64,000 nt of DNA from the NCBI RefSeq assembly GCF_030380735.1, contig NZ_JAUDRZ010000026.1, positions 557,360-621,359 of the forward strand, written 5' to 3'. This document shows, piece after piece, positions 1 through 7,655 of the stretch. Position 1 is the first letter of the stretch, and each line of letters begins with the position of its first letter. The DNA is from Rhizobium sp. S152. GTDB taxonomy: Bacteria > Pseudomonadota > Alphaproteobacteria > Rhizobiales > Rhizobiaceae. The translations under genes were made by a program, and so were the position numbers. A model generated the notes under the pieces. The model was not told the DNA's origin and ran no database searches. It saw only the letters and a program-made list of their open reading frames with translations.

Positions 1-137
1 CCCTTGAGCTCGCCCTTGTCGATGAAGTTGAACGGCGGGTAAGCGCCTTCGGTCGCTATGCGTAGCGTTTCCGCTTGGCCTTGGCATACGGCAAAGATGA
101 GCGTCAGGCCCAAAGCGATACTCAATCGTCGAAGCAT
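1..137 (-). CDS. Amino-acid ABC transporter periplasmic binding protein, 5' part only
   Basis: The gene runs off the left edge of the window, so only its first 45 codons are visible. The protein starts with a signal peptide (MLRRLSIALG, a hydrophobic core, then a cut near CQGQAE). The mature part begins TLRIATEGAYPPFNF, the classic opening of family 3 solute-binding proteins for polar amino acids. A strong ribosome site (GAGGAG) lies 8 bases before the ATG. It would act in the periplasm and pass a substrate to an ABC permease. The ligand cannot be told from this fragment, and the permease genes must lie outside the window. Confidence 0.8.
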   Translation of the reverse strand, partial: MLRRLSIALGLTLIFAVCQGQAETLRIATEGAYPPFNFIDKGELK

Positions 138-202
138 ATCGTAATCTCCTCAATGCCCGATTGTAACAAGCGGAGACTAATAAAGCTTTTCAACCACTAC
201 TT

Positions 203-298
203 AAATCTCGAGGCCCACGTCCGACAATGTGTCGAGATTTGGTGCACGGCCGAAATGAGCATCGCGAGGTGCGCTCCAAATCGAAACATGTCGAGATT
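203..298. repeat. TCGAGATT repeats: 9-bp inverted repeat plus a third copy
   Basis: AAATCTCGA (203-211) is perfectly mirrored by TCGAGATTT (232-240). TGTCGAGATT occurs at 230-239 and again at 289-298. These sites lie in the roughly 310-base stretch between the divergent binding-protein gene and the DUF3140 gene. I see no gene in that stretch. The repeats could be regulator binding sites or a hairpin; their function is inferred. Confidence 0.4.
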
Positions 299-451
299 GC
301 GCCCCTGCGCCGCCTGCAGTTCCGCGCTACGCGTTCACGACCTCGCGCCGAGCGGAGTTCGAGCTGCGCGGTGTCCAATCGGCATATGCAAATAGCCGCC
401 GGAACCCTTTCGGACCTCTTCTGTTTTCTTGCAAACGCAAGGAGACTTCGC

Positions 452-799
452 ATGGCAAAAGAACTCGACCGGGACAAGATATGGAAAGACTTCGAAGACG
501 CCGTCAACATGACGCCTTCGGCTCTTGAAAAGTGGCTGGGGACCGACGAAAGCCGGGAAAACGGGTGGAAAGAGGACGACGGGAGCGAGACCATCGGTCA
601 CCATTCGGGTCGCCGGATCGTCGCCATCAAAGGCAAGAAGAAGGCCAATCTTTCTGACGAGGACTACGAGCACATGCGCAAGGTCGTGGGATACGTTCAC
701 CGTCACTTGAAACAGGGCGGCCCGAAAGAGGACAAAGAGCACTCCCCTTGGCGGTACTCGCTCATGAACTGGGGTCACGATCCGCTGAAGAGAGGATGA
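452..799 (+). CDS. DUF3140 family protein
   Basis: A 115-residue hydrophilic protein. The block around VNMTPSALEKWL, then SGRRIVAI, DYEHMRKVVGYVHRHL and the ending WRYSLMNWGHDP are what I know of the DUF3140 family, whose members are about this long. The ATG at 452 has AAGGAG a few bases upstream; longer in-frame extensions lack a ribosome site. No biochemical role is established. The family often appears next to other small stress-type proteins, as it does here. Confidence 0.8.
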   Translation: MAKELDRDKIWKDFEDAVNMTPSALEKWLGTDESRENGWKEDDGSETIGHHSGRRIVAIKGKKKANLSDEDYEHMRKVVGYVHRHLKQGGPKEDKEHSPWRYSLMNWGHDPLKRG

Positions 800-1050
800 T
801 GGCACCCGCATAGCTCGGCGACTGCTGACCACTATGCTCATTGTCGACCAGGGCTTTCCGTACAACCAGCGTCTCCGATGCGGCCATCAGCTCGCGCCGT
901 TGAGCGGGTTTGCCAAGTTTTCGCTAGGAAGGATCGCCGGGGTGAACCCTGATCGAAAGCTCAATCTATTCAGGCCAATGCGAACGATCTCGGGAACAAC
1001 CTAGTCCCATCGTGGTTCCTGCTCCGCTCAGAGCGCACAGGAGACGTCAC

Positions 1051-1452
1051 ATGAAGGCATTCGGCATTGCGTACATCGCGACACTCGCTTCTTTTCTGCT
1101 CATCGATGCGGTGTGGCTGGGCTTGCTGGCAAAGAATTTCTATCGTCAGCAACTTGGCGAGCTTATGCTGCCCTCCCCCAGCCTCGCGGTTGCCGCGGCC
1201 TTCTACGTGGTCTTTGCGATTTCGATCGTGGTACTTGCGGTGCGTCCGGGTCTCGGTGCAGGTTCGGTGTGGGTCGCGGTCGGATACGGCGCTGTCCTTG
1301 GGCTTGCGGCATACGGAACCTACGACATGACGAATCTTTCGACGCTGAAGGGATGGCCCGTTAGTCTGAGCATTGTCGATATGATCTGGGGAACCGTCCT
1401 CACCAGCGTTGCAAGCGCCTGCGGATACGCGGCAGCCCGGGCCATCACGTAG
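1051..1452 (+). CDS. DUF2177 family membrane protein
   Basis: A 133-residue integral membrane protein with about four hydrophobic segments. It starts MKAFGIAYIATLASFLLIDA and carries the conserved GTYDMTNLSTLKGWP block typical of DUF2177. The start at 1051 follows ACAGGAGA at good spacing; the longer reading frame begins with an arginine-rich stretch unlike the family. It should sit in the inner membrane. Function is unknown. Confidence 0.85.
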   Translation: MKAFGIAYIATLASFLLIDAVWLGLLAKNFYRQQLGELMLPSPSLAVAAAFYVVFAISIVVLAVRPGLGAGSVWVAVGYGAVLGLAAYGTYDMTNLSTLKGWPVSLSIVDMIWGTVLTSVASACGYAAARAIT

Positions 1453-1499
1453 GGAAACACCGCATTGACGAGCAGCCGGACCTGCACCATCTATTCGAC

Positions 1500-2126
1500 A
1501 TGCCCAAAAAAGAGAAGAACGACGTTGAACTCATAAGAGGGTGGACGCTGCTTACGTCAGCGACACTTGGGTCTGCAGTGCGCGCGAAGGGTATCCTGCA
1601 AGAAATACAGGCCCGTCTTCCCGCGGCTTCAAAGAAGTCTATATCGTTGGAAGGCGTCGAACTGACACTGTCGATGCCGACCAGCAGTAAATCCGCATTC
1701 AATGCTGCAGTGGCCATTATATCGAATACTGTCGCAGAAGCCGAGAACCTGCCTGTCATACCGCGCGAAATTCAGGACATCCTGACGATCAAGCCGACCG
1801 AGAGGCACCGCTGGCTTGCGGACGGCCGTCTTCCTAGTGCGGGAACCCGGACCGTCAGGTTAAACGGGCGCGCTCGGCAAATCACCTTCCACGTCTTCGA
1901 TCCTAAGGTCGTTGAGGACTTGCTCGACCGGGGAATTGTTGACGAGTGGCGCGTGGAAGACGCTGAAGCAAAGGCGGAAAAGCGTCGCAGGACGGCCTAC
2001 GAGGCAAAGTTGGCGAAGTCCGCAAAGGCCGCCAAGAAGAAAAAAGTCAAGCCGACGAAGGCAGACGACGCGGCTTCTCAGCTAAGAGGCTGGGAGGAGT
2101 TCGACGTCGATGGGTTGCTACGCTAA
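1500..2126 (+). CDS. Hypothetical protein with lysine-rich tail
   Basis: A 208-residue soluble protein I do not recognise. Residues 1-90 are predicted mixed alpha/beta. A segment near 95-145 (LTIKPTERHRWLADGRLP, then TFHVFDPKVVEDLLD) looks like a small DNA-binding or adaptor-type fold, but I cannot name it. The region from about 155 to 190 is very rich in Lys and Ala (AKSAKAAKKKKVKPTK), as in nucleic-acid-associated tails. A role near nucleic acid is inferred only from that composition. Confidence 0.6.
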   Translation: MPKKEKNDVELIRGWTLLTSATLGSAVRAKGILQEIQARLPAASKKSISLEGVELTLSMPTSSKSAFNAAVAIISNTVAEAENLPVIPREIQDILTIKPTERHRWLADGRLPSAGTRTVRLNGRARQITFHVFDPKVVEDLLDRGIVDEWRVEDAEAKAEKRRRTAYEAKLAKSAKAAKKKKVKPTKADDAASQLRGWEEFDVDGLLR

Positions 2127-2135
2127 CTACAACAG

Positions 2136-2336
2136 CTAGCTGTTCCTCGCGCCTCGCCATTTGATGAGATATCCGAAGCCTGGCCCGATCAGGATTCCGC
2201 CGATCACCCACTCGACCAAGGTCAGAGGAGTTTCGTCGGGGTCGTGTCCGGTAAGATATAGGAAAAGGAAAAACGCAGCGACGCCGACGACTATCAGCGA
2301 CAATGCAACGAAGAGATTTTTGCGCGAACCCCGCAT
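2136..2336 (-). CDS. Small two-TM membrane protein
   Basis: A 66-residue protein with two hydrophobic helices (about residues 8-28 and 41-59) and a basic C-terminus. AAGGAT lies just upstream of the ATG. It is last in a run of five small minus-strand genes (3559 down to 2136). Family unknown. Confidence 0.5.
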   Translation of the reverse strand: MRGSRKNLFVALSLIVVGVAAFFLFLYLTGHDPDETPLTLVEWVIGGILIGPGFGYLIKWRGARNS

Positions 2337-2512
2337 GGGTATCCTTTTCCAAACCGAGAGTGTGACAAGCTAGTGTACTTCACCGTCTCGGCAACGCCGG
2401 CTCCCTGGCACTGCGATCTCCCAATCGTCATCGAGTCAGGCGCTGCCTGGTACCGCTGAGCGGTCGAGACAATCCAGTGCTTTCGTGGTCGCGTGGTTCC
2501 ACTCAATGAACC

Positions 2513-2719
2513 TTATCGCATTTGTCCTTCGTTCTCGTCCGCCGGATCGTAGTTGATGTCCCAATCTTTGATGGGCTTCTTCCCCGGCGGCGTCTTGTGT
2601 TCGGTCGCATCCTCCGACCCGGTTATCACGGTCGGCTTGGCGCTGTGTACACCACTCGACTTTCTGTCAGCTACCGACTTGGCAAACTGACCTTTGGCAT
2701 CTTTTTCGACGTCAGGCAT
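2513..2719 (-). CDS. Small hydrophilic hypothetical protein
   Basis: A 68-residue, highly charged and probably disordered protein (GQFAKSVADRKSSG, then KDWDINYDPADENEG). AGGGG sits 8 bases before the ATG, and the start lies directly behind the stop of the preceding minus-strand gene, which suggests coupled translation. Its composition resembles hydrophilin-type stress proteins; this is an inference, as no family motif is recognised. Confidence 0.5.
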   Translation of the reverse strand: MPDVEKDAKGQFAKSVADRKSSGVHSAKPTVITGSEDATEHKTPPGKKPIKDWDINYDPADENEGQMR

Positions 2720-2720
2720 C

Positions 2721-2921
2721 TCAATCGCCCCTTTGCTTCAAGCCATCGGAGACATTCTTAACCTCAGGATCGCTGTTGGTTTCGCCATTGGCGTCCTTTG
2801 TCCTGTCGGGATCGTCCTTCGCAGGCATGTAGCCGGGCGGGATGTTCTCCTGGGGGCCTTCCCATCTCGGGGACTGGTCGGTGGTGCCCGAGGCACCGTC
2901 CGTCGGCTTATTGATACCCAT
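2721..2921 (-). CDS. Small hydrophilic hypothetical protein
   Basis: A 66-residue protein made mostly of Gly, Pro, Asp, Asn and Lys (MGINKPTDGASGTTDQSP, then NIPPGYMPAKDDPDRTKD). It has no hydrophobic core and is likely disordered. The start at 2921 was chosen because AGGAGAAAG precedes it; an upstream in-frame ATG lacks this. Only one base separates its stop from the next start. Function unknown. Confidence 0.5.
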   Translation of the reverse strand: MGINKPTDGASGTTDQSPRWEGPQENIPPGYMPAKDDPDRTKDANGETNSDPEVKNVSDGLKQRGD

Positions 2922-3094
2922 GTGCTTTCTCCTGTTTGACACACAGGTAACCTTCAGGTGCTTGCCTTGTTCCCCAGGGCTTTGGCCGACCGAACCATCT
3001 TGCCCTTCCGTGTAGCCCGTGTGGTCGCGCACAGCTGACGCGCTACGCAGTGGTCGACGACAAGCCCGACCAACCGTGCTGCCTCGATCTCTAT

Positions 3095-3304
3095 TCAGGC
3101 CTTATCGAGAGCTTCGGGCCTATGCGCCGCGCGCTTTCCCGACTTCGAGCTCTCGACGATGATCTGGGGATCGTCTTTCGAAGCCTTGACTTTGTGGCCC
3201 TTGATTTTTGTGGCCGAAGTCTGCTTTTTGACGACCTTGCCTTCGGTCTTGCCCTGGCTCGTTTCCCAAGTGACCTTGTCGCCCTTCTTGAGGTTCGCGC
3301 TCAT
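3095..3304 (-). CDS. DUF2945 (HVA1, Tudor-like) protein
   Basis: A 69-residue basic protein. The pattern KGDKVTWETSQGKTEGKVVKKQT followed by KASKDDPQIIVESSKSGK fits the DUF2945 hypervirulence-associated Tudor-like family, whose members are about 70 residues. These proteins form a single small beta barrel; a binding role is proposed for the fold, but the target is unknown. AAGGAGC precedes the ATG. Confidence 0.8.
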   Translation of the reverse strand: MSANLKKGDKVTWETSQGKTEGKVVKKQTSATKIKGHKVKASKDDPQIIVESSKSGKRAAHRPEALDKA

Positions 3305-3316
3305 GTGATGCTCCTT

Positions 3317-3559
3317 TCAATCCGGGTTGACCGTCGACGGCGGCCTGATATCTGTCGCGGTTTCGGTAGGCTTATCGTCCTTCGCGAATTTGTCGTCTAA
3401 TTCCTGGTTGACCTTGGTGACGTCGTCCGACGCCTGCTCTGTCAGTTCACGCTGCCCTTCCGCGCGCCGCCAGTGATCTTCGTGAGCGCCTTCCGGCCGC
3501 CCCTCGTCTTCCCAGATTTTGTAAGCCCGCTCGCGTCGCTGTTGCTCGTTGTCATCCAT
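3317..3559 (-). CDS. DUF2934 domain protein
   Basis: An 80-residue acidic protein. Residues 8-33 (RRERAYKIWEDEGRPEG, then HEDHWRRAE) match the short DUF2934 motif. The rest is charged and low-complexity. The start at 3559 is supported by AGGAGG with ideal spacing. It leads the run of small minus-strand genes that also holds DUF2945. Function unknown. Confidence 0.75.
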   Translation of the reverse strand: MDDNEQQRRERAYKIWEDEGRPEGAHEDHWRRAEGQRELTEQASDDVTKVNQELDDKFAKDDKPTETATDIRPPSTVNPD

Positions 3560-3781
3560 CGTGAGAACTCCTCCTGTGAACGGATGATAACTCGCGCGAT
3601 GGCGTCTCGTTCCTCGACCTTCAGCTTGCAATCACTACCCTGGGGCACGCGAACGTGGAGATTTGATACAAGAGATTAGGCGAAAAGCACGGTACGGTGC
3701 CCGGCAATCGAAACTTGTCCGAGAACACGGAACTCTCGCGATGCGCGTGAGTTCCTGATCGTGCCAACGAGGATCGCGCCG

Positions 3782-4366
3782 ATGGAGCCAGCCAGTTTTC
3801 GCCAAGCGTTTTTTGATACTGTTCAAGAACTGACCGATTTTGCCGACGACATCGCGCCGGAGGAGACCATCTACTGGAGCGCCGAGTACATCGCGCGCGG
3901 GACACAGTGGTATCATTTCAATGGTTATGGCCGCCCCGACGAAACCGATTCAATCGGGCAAGCCTTCGATCTCTCGACGCATTCGATGACCGACGTCGAC
4001 GCCCGCTTGATGAGCCTCGCTTTCCTGGACTTCCAGGACAACCAGTTGATCACGGCCTACACGGGCGAGAGGTGCCATTCGGCGCATGTCGCCAGCAGCA
4101 TGTTGTCACCTTCGACGCGAAGTGCTCCGGAGGTCATCAGTGTCGAGGTGGAACGTCGTCAACGGTTGGCTGGTGGCGTCGAGCGCCAGGCGAGGACAAC
4201 CTTCATGTTCGTCGGCTTTGAGCGCGCGGATGATGCCGCGCTCGTTCCGCAGGGTGTTCGCCTTGCCACGTCCCGAGAGTTCATTTCACCGCTGTGGTAT
4301 CGGGACCGAATTCGTTTGGTGCGGACAGAAGAGGCAGCCTCGCATCGCGTTGTGCGTGAGGCCTGA
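3782..4366 (+). CDS. Hypothetical protein
   Basis: A 194-residue soluble protein without a motif I recognise. Residues 10-80 contain FFDTVQELTDFADDI and TIYWSAEYIARGTQWYHFNGYG, and the C-terminal half is rich in Arg and Val. I chose the ATG at 3782 over an upstream GTG because a GAGGA element precedes it. No secretion signal is present. Its neighbours give no clear hint of function. Confidence 0.5.
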   Translation: MEPASFRQAFFDTVQELTDFADDIAPEETIYWSAEYIARGTQWYHFNGYGRPDETDSIGQAFDLSTHSMTDVDARLMSLAFLDFQDNQLITAYTGERCHSAHVASSMLSPSTRSAPEVISVEVERRQRLAGGVERQARTTFMFVGFERADDAALVPQGVRLATSREFISPLWYRDRIRLVRTEEAASHRVVREA

Positions 4367-4384
4367 GATACGCGGACTCCATGG

Positions 4385-5095
4385 TCACTTAGGGGCACCT
4401 TCGTCGTCTAACAGTTGCCTAATCGCCGCCACGCCTTTTGCCGTGTCCGACCATGACTGTCGCCAGATCAGCAATGAAACGCACGCCATCGTCGCAGCCA
4501 CGAATGGCAAGGGACCGAGAAACCAGAACGCGGCGGCAACCGTGAAGTAATACGAGCGGACGCCGACGCTGAACGATCTGAGTGCCGGATTGAGGACGAG
4601 TGTCAGTGCGTGAGTCCAGGCAACGAGATCGCGCTCCTCCTGGCGAGATGGGCTCGCAACGATCGCCGCGAGGCAGTAGTTGATCTGACGAACTGCCCAA
4701 ATGAAGTCCGAGAGCCCTCTCAGCAGGGTTGCCACAACAAGCAACACTTTACATTGGAAGAACCACGCGGGGTCTTGGGCGGCGAACATCGCTATCAGAC
4801 CATGTCCCGATCCGTAGTTCGGTTCAACGAACAATGCGCCGCTCAAGCCCACGATGACAATGAGGTTGGCCGAGCCAAAAAACGAGGCCGAATTGATCGT
4901 GTGGCCGAGAATGGCGGCGTCGCCGATGAAATTGTTATCCCTCGTCAGCACCTCCCTCATCCAGGAAGAGCGGATGCTGACCATGTCGATTGAGAGGCTG
5001 TCGTTTTTCCTTGGCCACCCGATCGCCATCAGGGGTTCGAGAGCGATCCAGACTATCAGGAAGACAAGGAACGCGAGGGCATTTAGAATATCCAT
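4385..5095 (-). CDS. DUF599 family membrane protein
   Basis: A 236-residue inner membrane protein with about four TM segments (near residues 4-24, 75-92, 108-132 and 180-210). The sequence RSSWMREVLTRDNNFIGDAAILGHTINSASFFGS is typical of DUF599, where an Arg/Asp-rich cytoplasmic loop follows the first helix. A GGGGGG stretch precedes the ATG. Function of the family is unknown. Confidence 0.85.
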   Translation of the reverse strand: MDILNALAFLVFLIVWIALEPLMAIGWPRKNDSLSIDMVSIRSSWMREVLTRDNNFIGDAAILGHTINSASFFGSANLIVIVGLSGALFVEPNYGSGHGLIAMFAAQDPAWFFQCKVLLVVATLLRGLSDFIWAVRQINYCLAAIVASPSRQEERDLVAWTHALTLVLNPALRSFSVGVRSYYFTVAAAFWFLGPLPFVAATMACVSLLIWRQSWSDTAKGVAAIRQLLDDEGAPK

Positions 5096-5173
5096 CGGCT
5101 ACCCCCCAATTATTCATCCTGCCAACTGTAGCCGGGGCTGCAGTTACTGCAAGGGGGAGCAAGCTCCTGCTTT

Positions 5174-5647
5174 TCAGACAGTGGAGTAACGCCTTGCGAG
5201 CTTCGCAAACAACTTTTTCAGTCCGGGTTCACCAACGCGACGAGACGCCTCCGATGCTGAAACCCACGCCAACTCTCGTTGACCGCGCTCGGGAAAAATC
5301 GATCGGGTCTCCCTCACCTTGATAAGGTGTACCTGCACGTCGGCGGGGACAGCATCGCCGTTCGGAAGAACCTTGTCGTAGATGAAGCTACCGAAGGGCT
5401 TTATCCGGACCTTCCCTTTAACGCCCGCTTCTTCCCACGCTTCCTGCTTTGCCGACTTGTGCTGGCTGAGACCCGCGATTGGCCAGCCCTTGGGGATTGT
5501 CCATCTCTTGGTTTCACGAGTGGTAATCAGGAGGACGTCGGGTTCGCCGGCGTCGTTGATGCGAAAACATAGGCCGCCGACTTGCTGCAACGGGCGTTTT
5601 CGATGTGGCGCGAGCGATCCGCTGAGCAAACGTGCAAGAACGGACAT
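5174..5647 (-). CDS. NUDIX hydrolase, DIPP-like
   Basis: A 157-residue protein with a Nudix box at about residues 54-76 (KGWPIAG, then KQEAWEEAGV). The catalytic Glu residues of the REUxEE core are kept (E69, E72, E73), although the first box Glu is Leu and the Arg is Gln. This variant is common in diphosphoinositol-polyphosphate-phosphohydrolase-like bacterial members. It probably cleaves a nucleoside diphosphate-linked or polyphosphate substrate; which one cannot be told. A perfect inverted repeat lies just upstream. Confidence 0.85.
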   Translation of the reverse strand: MSVLARLLSGSLAPHRKRPLQQVGGLCFRINDAGEPDVLLITTRETKRWTIPKGWPIAGLSQHKSAKQEAWEEAGVKGKVRIKPFGSFIYDKVLPNGDAVPADVQVHLIKVRETRSIFPERGQRELAWVSASEASRRVGEPGLKKLFAKLARRYSTV

Positions 5648-5670
5648 CAGGTTTCCGGTCGAGGGTTGGT

Positions 5671-5704
5671 GGAACCCGCACTAGCTGGGGTGTGTGCGGG
5701 TTCC
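5671..5704. promoter_or_regulatory. 11-bp perfect inverted repeat upstream of the NUDIX gene
   Basis: GGAACCCGCAC (5671-5681) and GTGCGGGTTCC (5694-5704) are exact reverse complements separated by 12 bases. The repeat lies 24 bases before the NUDIX start. No T-run follows on either strand, so it is not a simple terminator. An operator or a 5'-UTR hairpin is the likely reading. Confidence 0.45.
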
Positions 5705-5775
5705 GGAGAAACATGCACTGCCTGCCATAACGTCGCGAAGCGTTTATAGTTGCGACAGTGCTAATATGGAGTGAG

Positions 5776-5910
5776 ATGGTTACCAACTCGATAACGCGCA
5801 GAGGCATTCGCACAACAACCACGGCCAGTCCCATCGGCGCTACTGAAAGAACGCACGACTACGACCAGCTCGCCCGCTCAATGTCCGTGAAACTTCAACA
5901 GCTCGATTAA
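5776..5910 (+). CDS. Possible small protein (44 aa)
   Basis: An open frame of 44 codons beginning MVTNSITRRG and ending MSVKLQQLD. GGAG is present but only a few bases from the ATG. No homologue is recognised. It fills the gap between the NUDIX gene and the next minus-strand gene and could be spurious. Confidence 0.2.
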   Translation: MVTNSITRRGIRTTTTASPIGATERTHDYDQLARSMSVKLQQLD

Positions 5911-5928
5911 AGCGGAAGACGGCCGTAA

Positions 5929-6405
5929 TCAAAGGAATGGATTGTCTCCAAGGTAGCCCTCACACTCGTTAGCCTCCTCGATCAATTCGAAGGCTCGATC
6001 TAGCTCCCGGGCCAGCGATGTTTCCCACCTTCCAAACACTGAGTGATGTTCAGCATCTTCGAGGTGAACCTCTCCAATCATCATCCCGTCCAGTGTTGTG
6101 ATCGTCAAAGTTGCGGAGAGTGCCGAAGCCTCCACGACGGACATGATTTCCTGCACATCGTCCGATTGCACAATGTGCTCTGTTGTGACCCGCAGATCGT
6201 TGTCGACCATGTCCTCAATCGCTGCCTGTATGATGTACAGCTTGTTGAGCCTCTCGATATGAGAAGCTTCGTAACCACTCACGTCCGTACGGGTTGGTCG
6301 CATCGAAGACGCCGAAGCATGGTCCGCACCGGGTGTGCCGTGCACAATATCAAACTCCACGACAACCTGTCGCTCGACAGTGCTCCCGAATTCGCAAGCT
6401 TCCAT
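5929..6405 (-). CDS. Hypothetical acidic protein
   Basis: A 158-residue acidic soluble protein with no motif I recognise. The central part (SHIERLNKLYIIQAAIEDMVDND) is helical, followed by a beta-rich stretch (TLTITTLDGMMIGEVHLED). GAGG precedes the ATG. It faces the next plus-strand gene across a short divergent promoter region. Confidence 0.5.
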   Translation of the reverse strand: MEACEFGSTVERQVVVEFDIVHGTPGADHASASSMRPTRTDVSGYEASHIERLNKLYIIQAAIEDMVDNDLRVTTEHIVQSDDVQEIMSVVEASALSATLTITTLDGMMIGEVHLEDAEHHSVFGRWETSLARELDRAFELIEEANECEGYLGDNPFL

Positions 6406-6569
6406 CCCTTTGAACCTCTTGGTTTAGGTTTTACGCCCCTAGTAAGAAAATGTTGATGCAAATTCCTGTGGCGCACAAGCCCGCAAGTCATAGCGCGGGT
6501 AGGACACGCAGGAGTAGCGGTAGTTTGATGTGCGTGGAACATTTCAACAGCTCGACAATTAGGTCGGTA

Positions 6570-6905
6570 ATGACTGCAACAGATACGATAATCGCCCATC
6601 AAAAGGGCATCCTCCGCGATAAGGCCGACGAGAAATGGCTTCTATCCCTTCCGGCGTGCGATATGAACCAGTTCAAGCGTTTGCTACGAACCGGCGGCAG
6701 CCCGCTGTTCCTACTGGCCCCCGATTCGACAGCGTTTGAGCCTGTGTGGCTGCTTCTAGCATTCGACAGGAACGAGCAGCTCTTCCGCGTGACAACGGGA
6801 ACGAGCCCCATTGCTAGGCGATTGGAGTCGATCCGGCAGGTCTATCAAGTCGCCCGAAATTGCGGCTTCGAAAGCCTGACAATCCCGGTCGAACAGAGGG
6901 AATAA
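6570..6905 (+). CDS. Hypothetical protein
   Basis: A soluble protein of about 111 residues, from MTATDTIIAHQKG to TIPVEQRE, without a recognised motif. Its frame is open to 6450, and an ATG at 6528 is a possible alternative; neither start has a strong ribosome site, so the 5' end is uncertain. Composition (PLFLLAPDS, PVWLLLAFDRN) suggests a compact alpha/beta domain. Confidence 0.45.
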   Translation: MTATDTIIAHQKGILRDKADEKWLLSLPACDMNQFKRLLRTGGSPLFLLAPDSTAFEPVWLLLAFDRNEQLFRVTTGTSPIARRLESIRQVYQVARNCGFESLTIPVEQRE

Positions 6906-6972
6906 GGCTGCGAGCTTGGCTGACTGCGCGGTTGTCCGCGAGCCGACTTGCTTCCGTCCTAATCGCTGTCTG

Positions 6973-7584
6973 CTACTCCAGTGCCTTTACATCTGCCCTC
7001 TTTTGCAAGGCCTCGGCGGCAAGCGACCAATGACCGCCTTCGATGAGACCGAGAGCGACCAAAACCGGGCAAAGGTTTACCGTTGCGAACGCCGCCCGAA
7101 GATCATGTGCAGCTGCGATGACATCCATGCTCAATCGATCATCATCCTCAGCTCCTAACTCCGACGATGAAACGTCGAGCGGTTGAAAGCGAAGCTGCTT
7201 GGTCTTCGTCGCAACCTGGATGACGGCGGCGCACATGTCATCCCAGTGCGGCGGGGGATTTGGAAACTCGGGGAAGCGGCGAGGCCTTGCTCCCCATTCG
7301 GTCTCGAGCGCCTGCCCCAGGGCGATCAACGCATCGCATCCAGAGATGAATTCGCTTTGATTCAAATGTAGCCACCCCAAGACGGCATCGTAGGGAATGT
7401 TGTACGAAAGAAACTCGGCGACTAACCTGGCCCAACTGGAAAACATGATGGATGGTGGGTTCTTCACTCTATCCCTGCCTTGACCTCGTCGCAGTATTCC
7501 CGACATTGTGGACCGCGCAGCGTCGTAATCCGTTGCAGGTTCGCGGCCTTTCCAGAACGTGATCCGCCGTTCTACGCGCGACAA
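6973..7584 (-). CDS. Unknown protein, paralogous to the neighbour at 8573-9553
   Basis: A 203-residue soluble protein, last in the AAA+ protease operon. Residues about 51-196 align by eye with residues 53-195 of the 326-residue product two genes upstream. Shared landmarks are a W-x-x-x-V-x-E-F opening, PHWDDM versus PRWDDV, LRFQPL versus LGFRHF, and LGLIEGGHWSLAAE versus LGLILGGCWTAVAE. I know no named family with this signature. The TTG at 7584 has GAGG upstream; internal ATGs have no ribosome site. The gap to the phosphoesterase gene is 71 bases. Confidence 0.6.
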   Translation of the reverse strand: MSRVERRITFWKGREPATDYDAARSTMSGILRRGQGRDRVKNPPSIMFSSWARLVAEFLSYNIPYDAVLGWLHLNQSEFISGCDALIALGQALETEWGARPRRFPEFPNPPPHWDDMCAAVIQVATKTKQLRFQPLDVSSSELGAEDDDRLSMDVIAAAHDLRAAFATVNLCPVLVALGLIEGGHWSLAAEALQKRADVKALE

Positions 7585-7655
7585 CCAACCTCATCTCCGG
7601 TGGTGGCAATCTGGTCACGAATCCTTGTTGTTGGTCGTGCTGCACCGGAGTGGCG

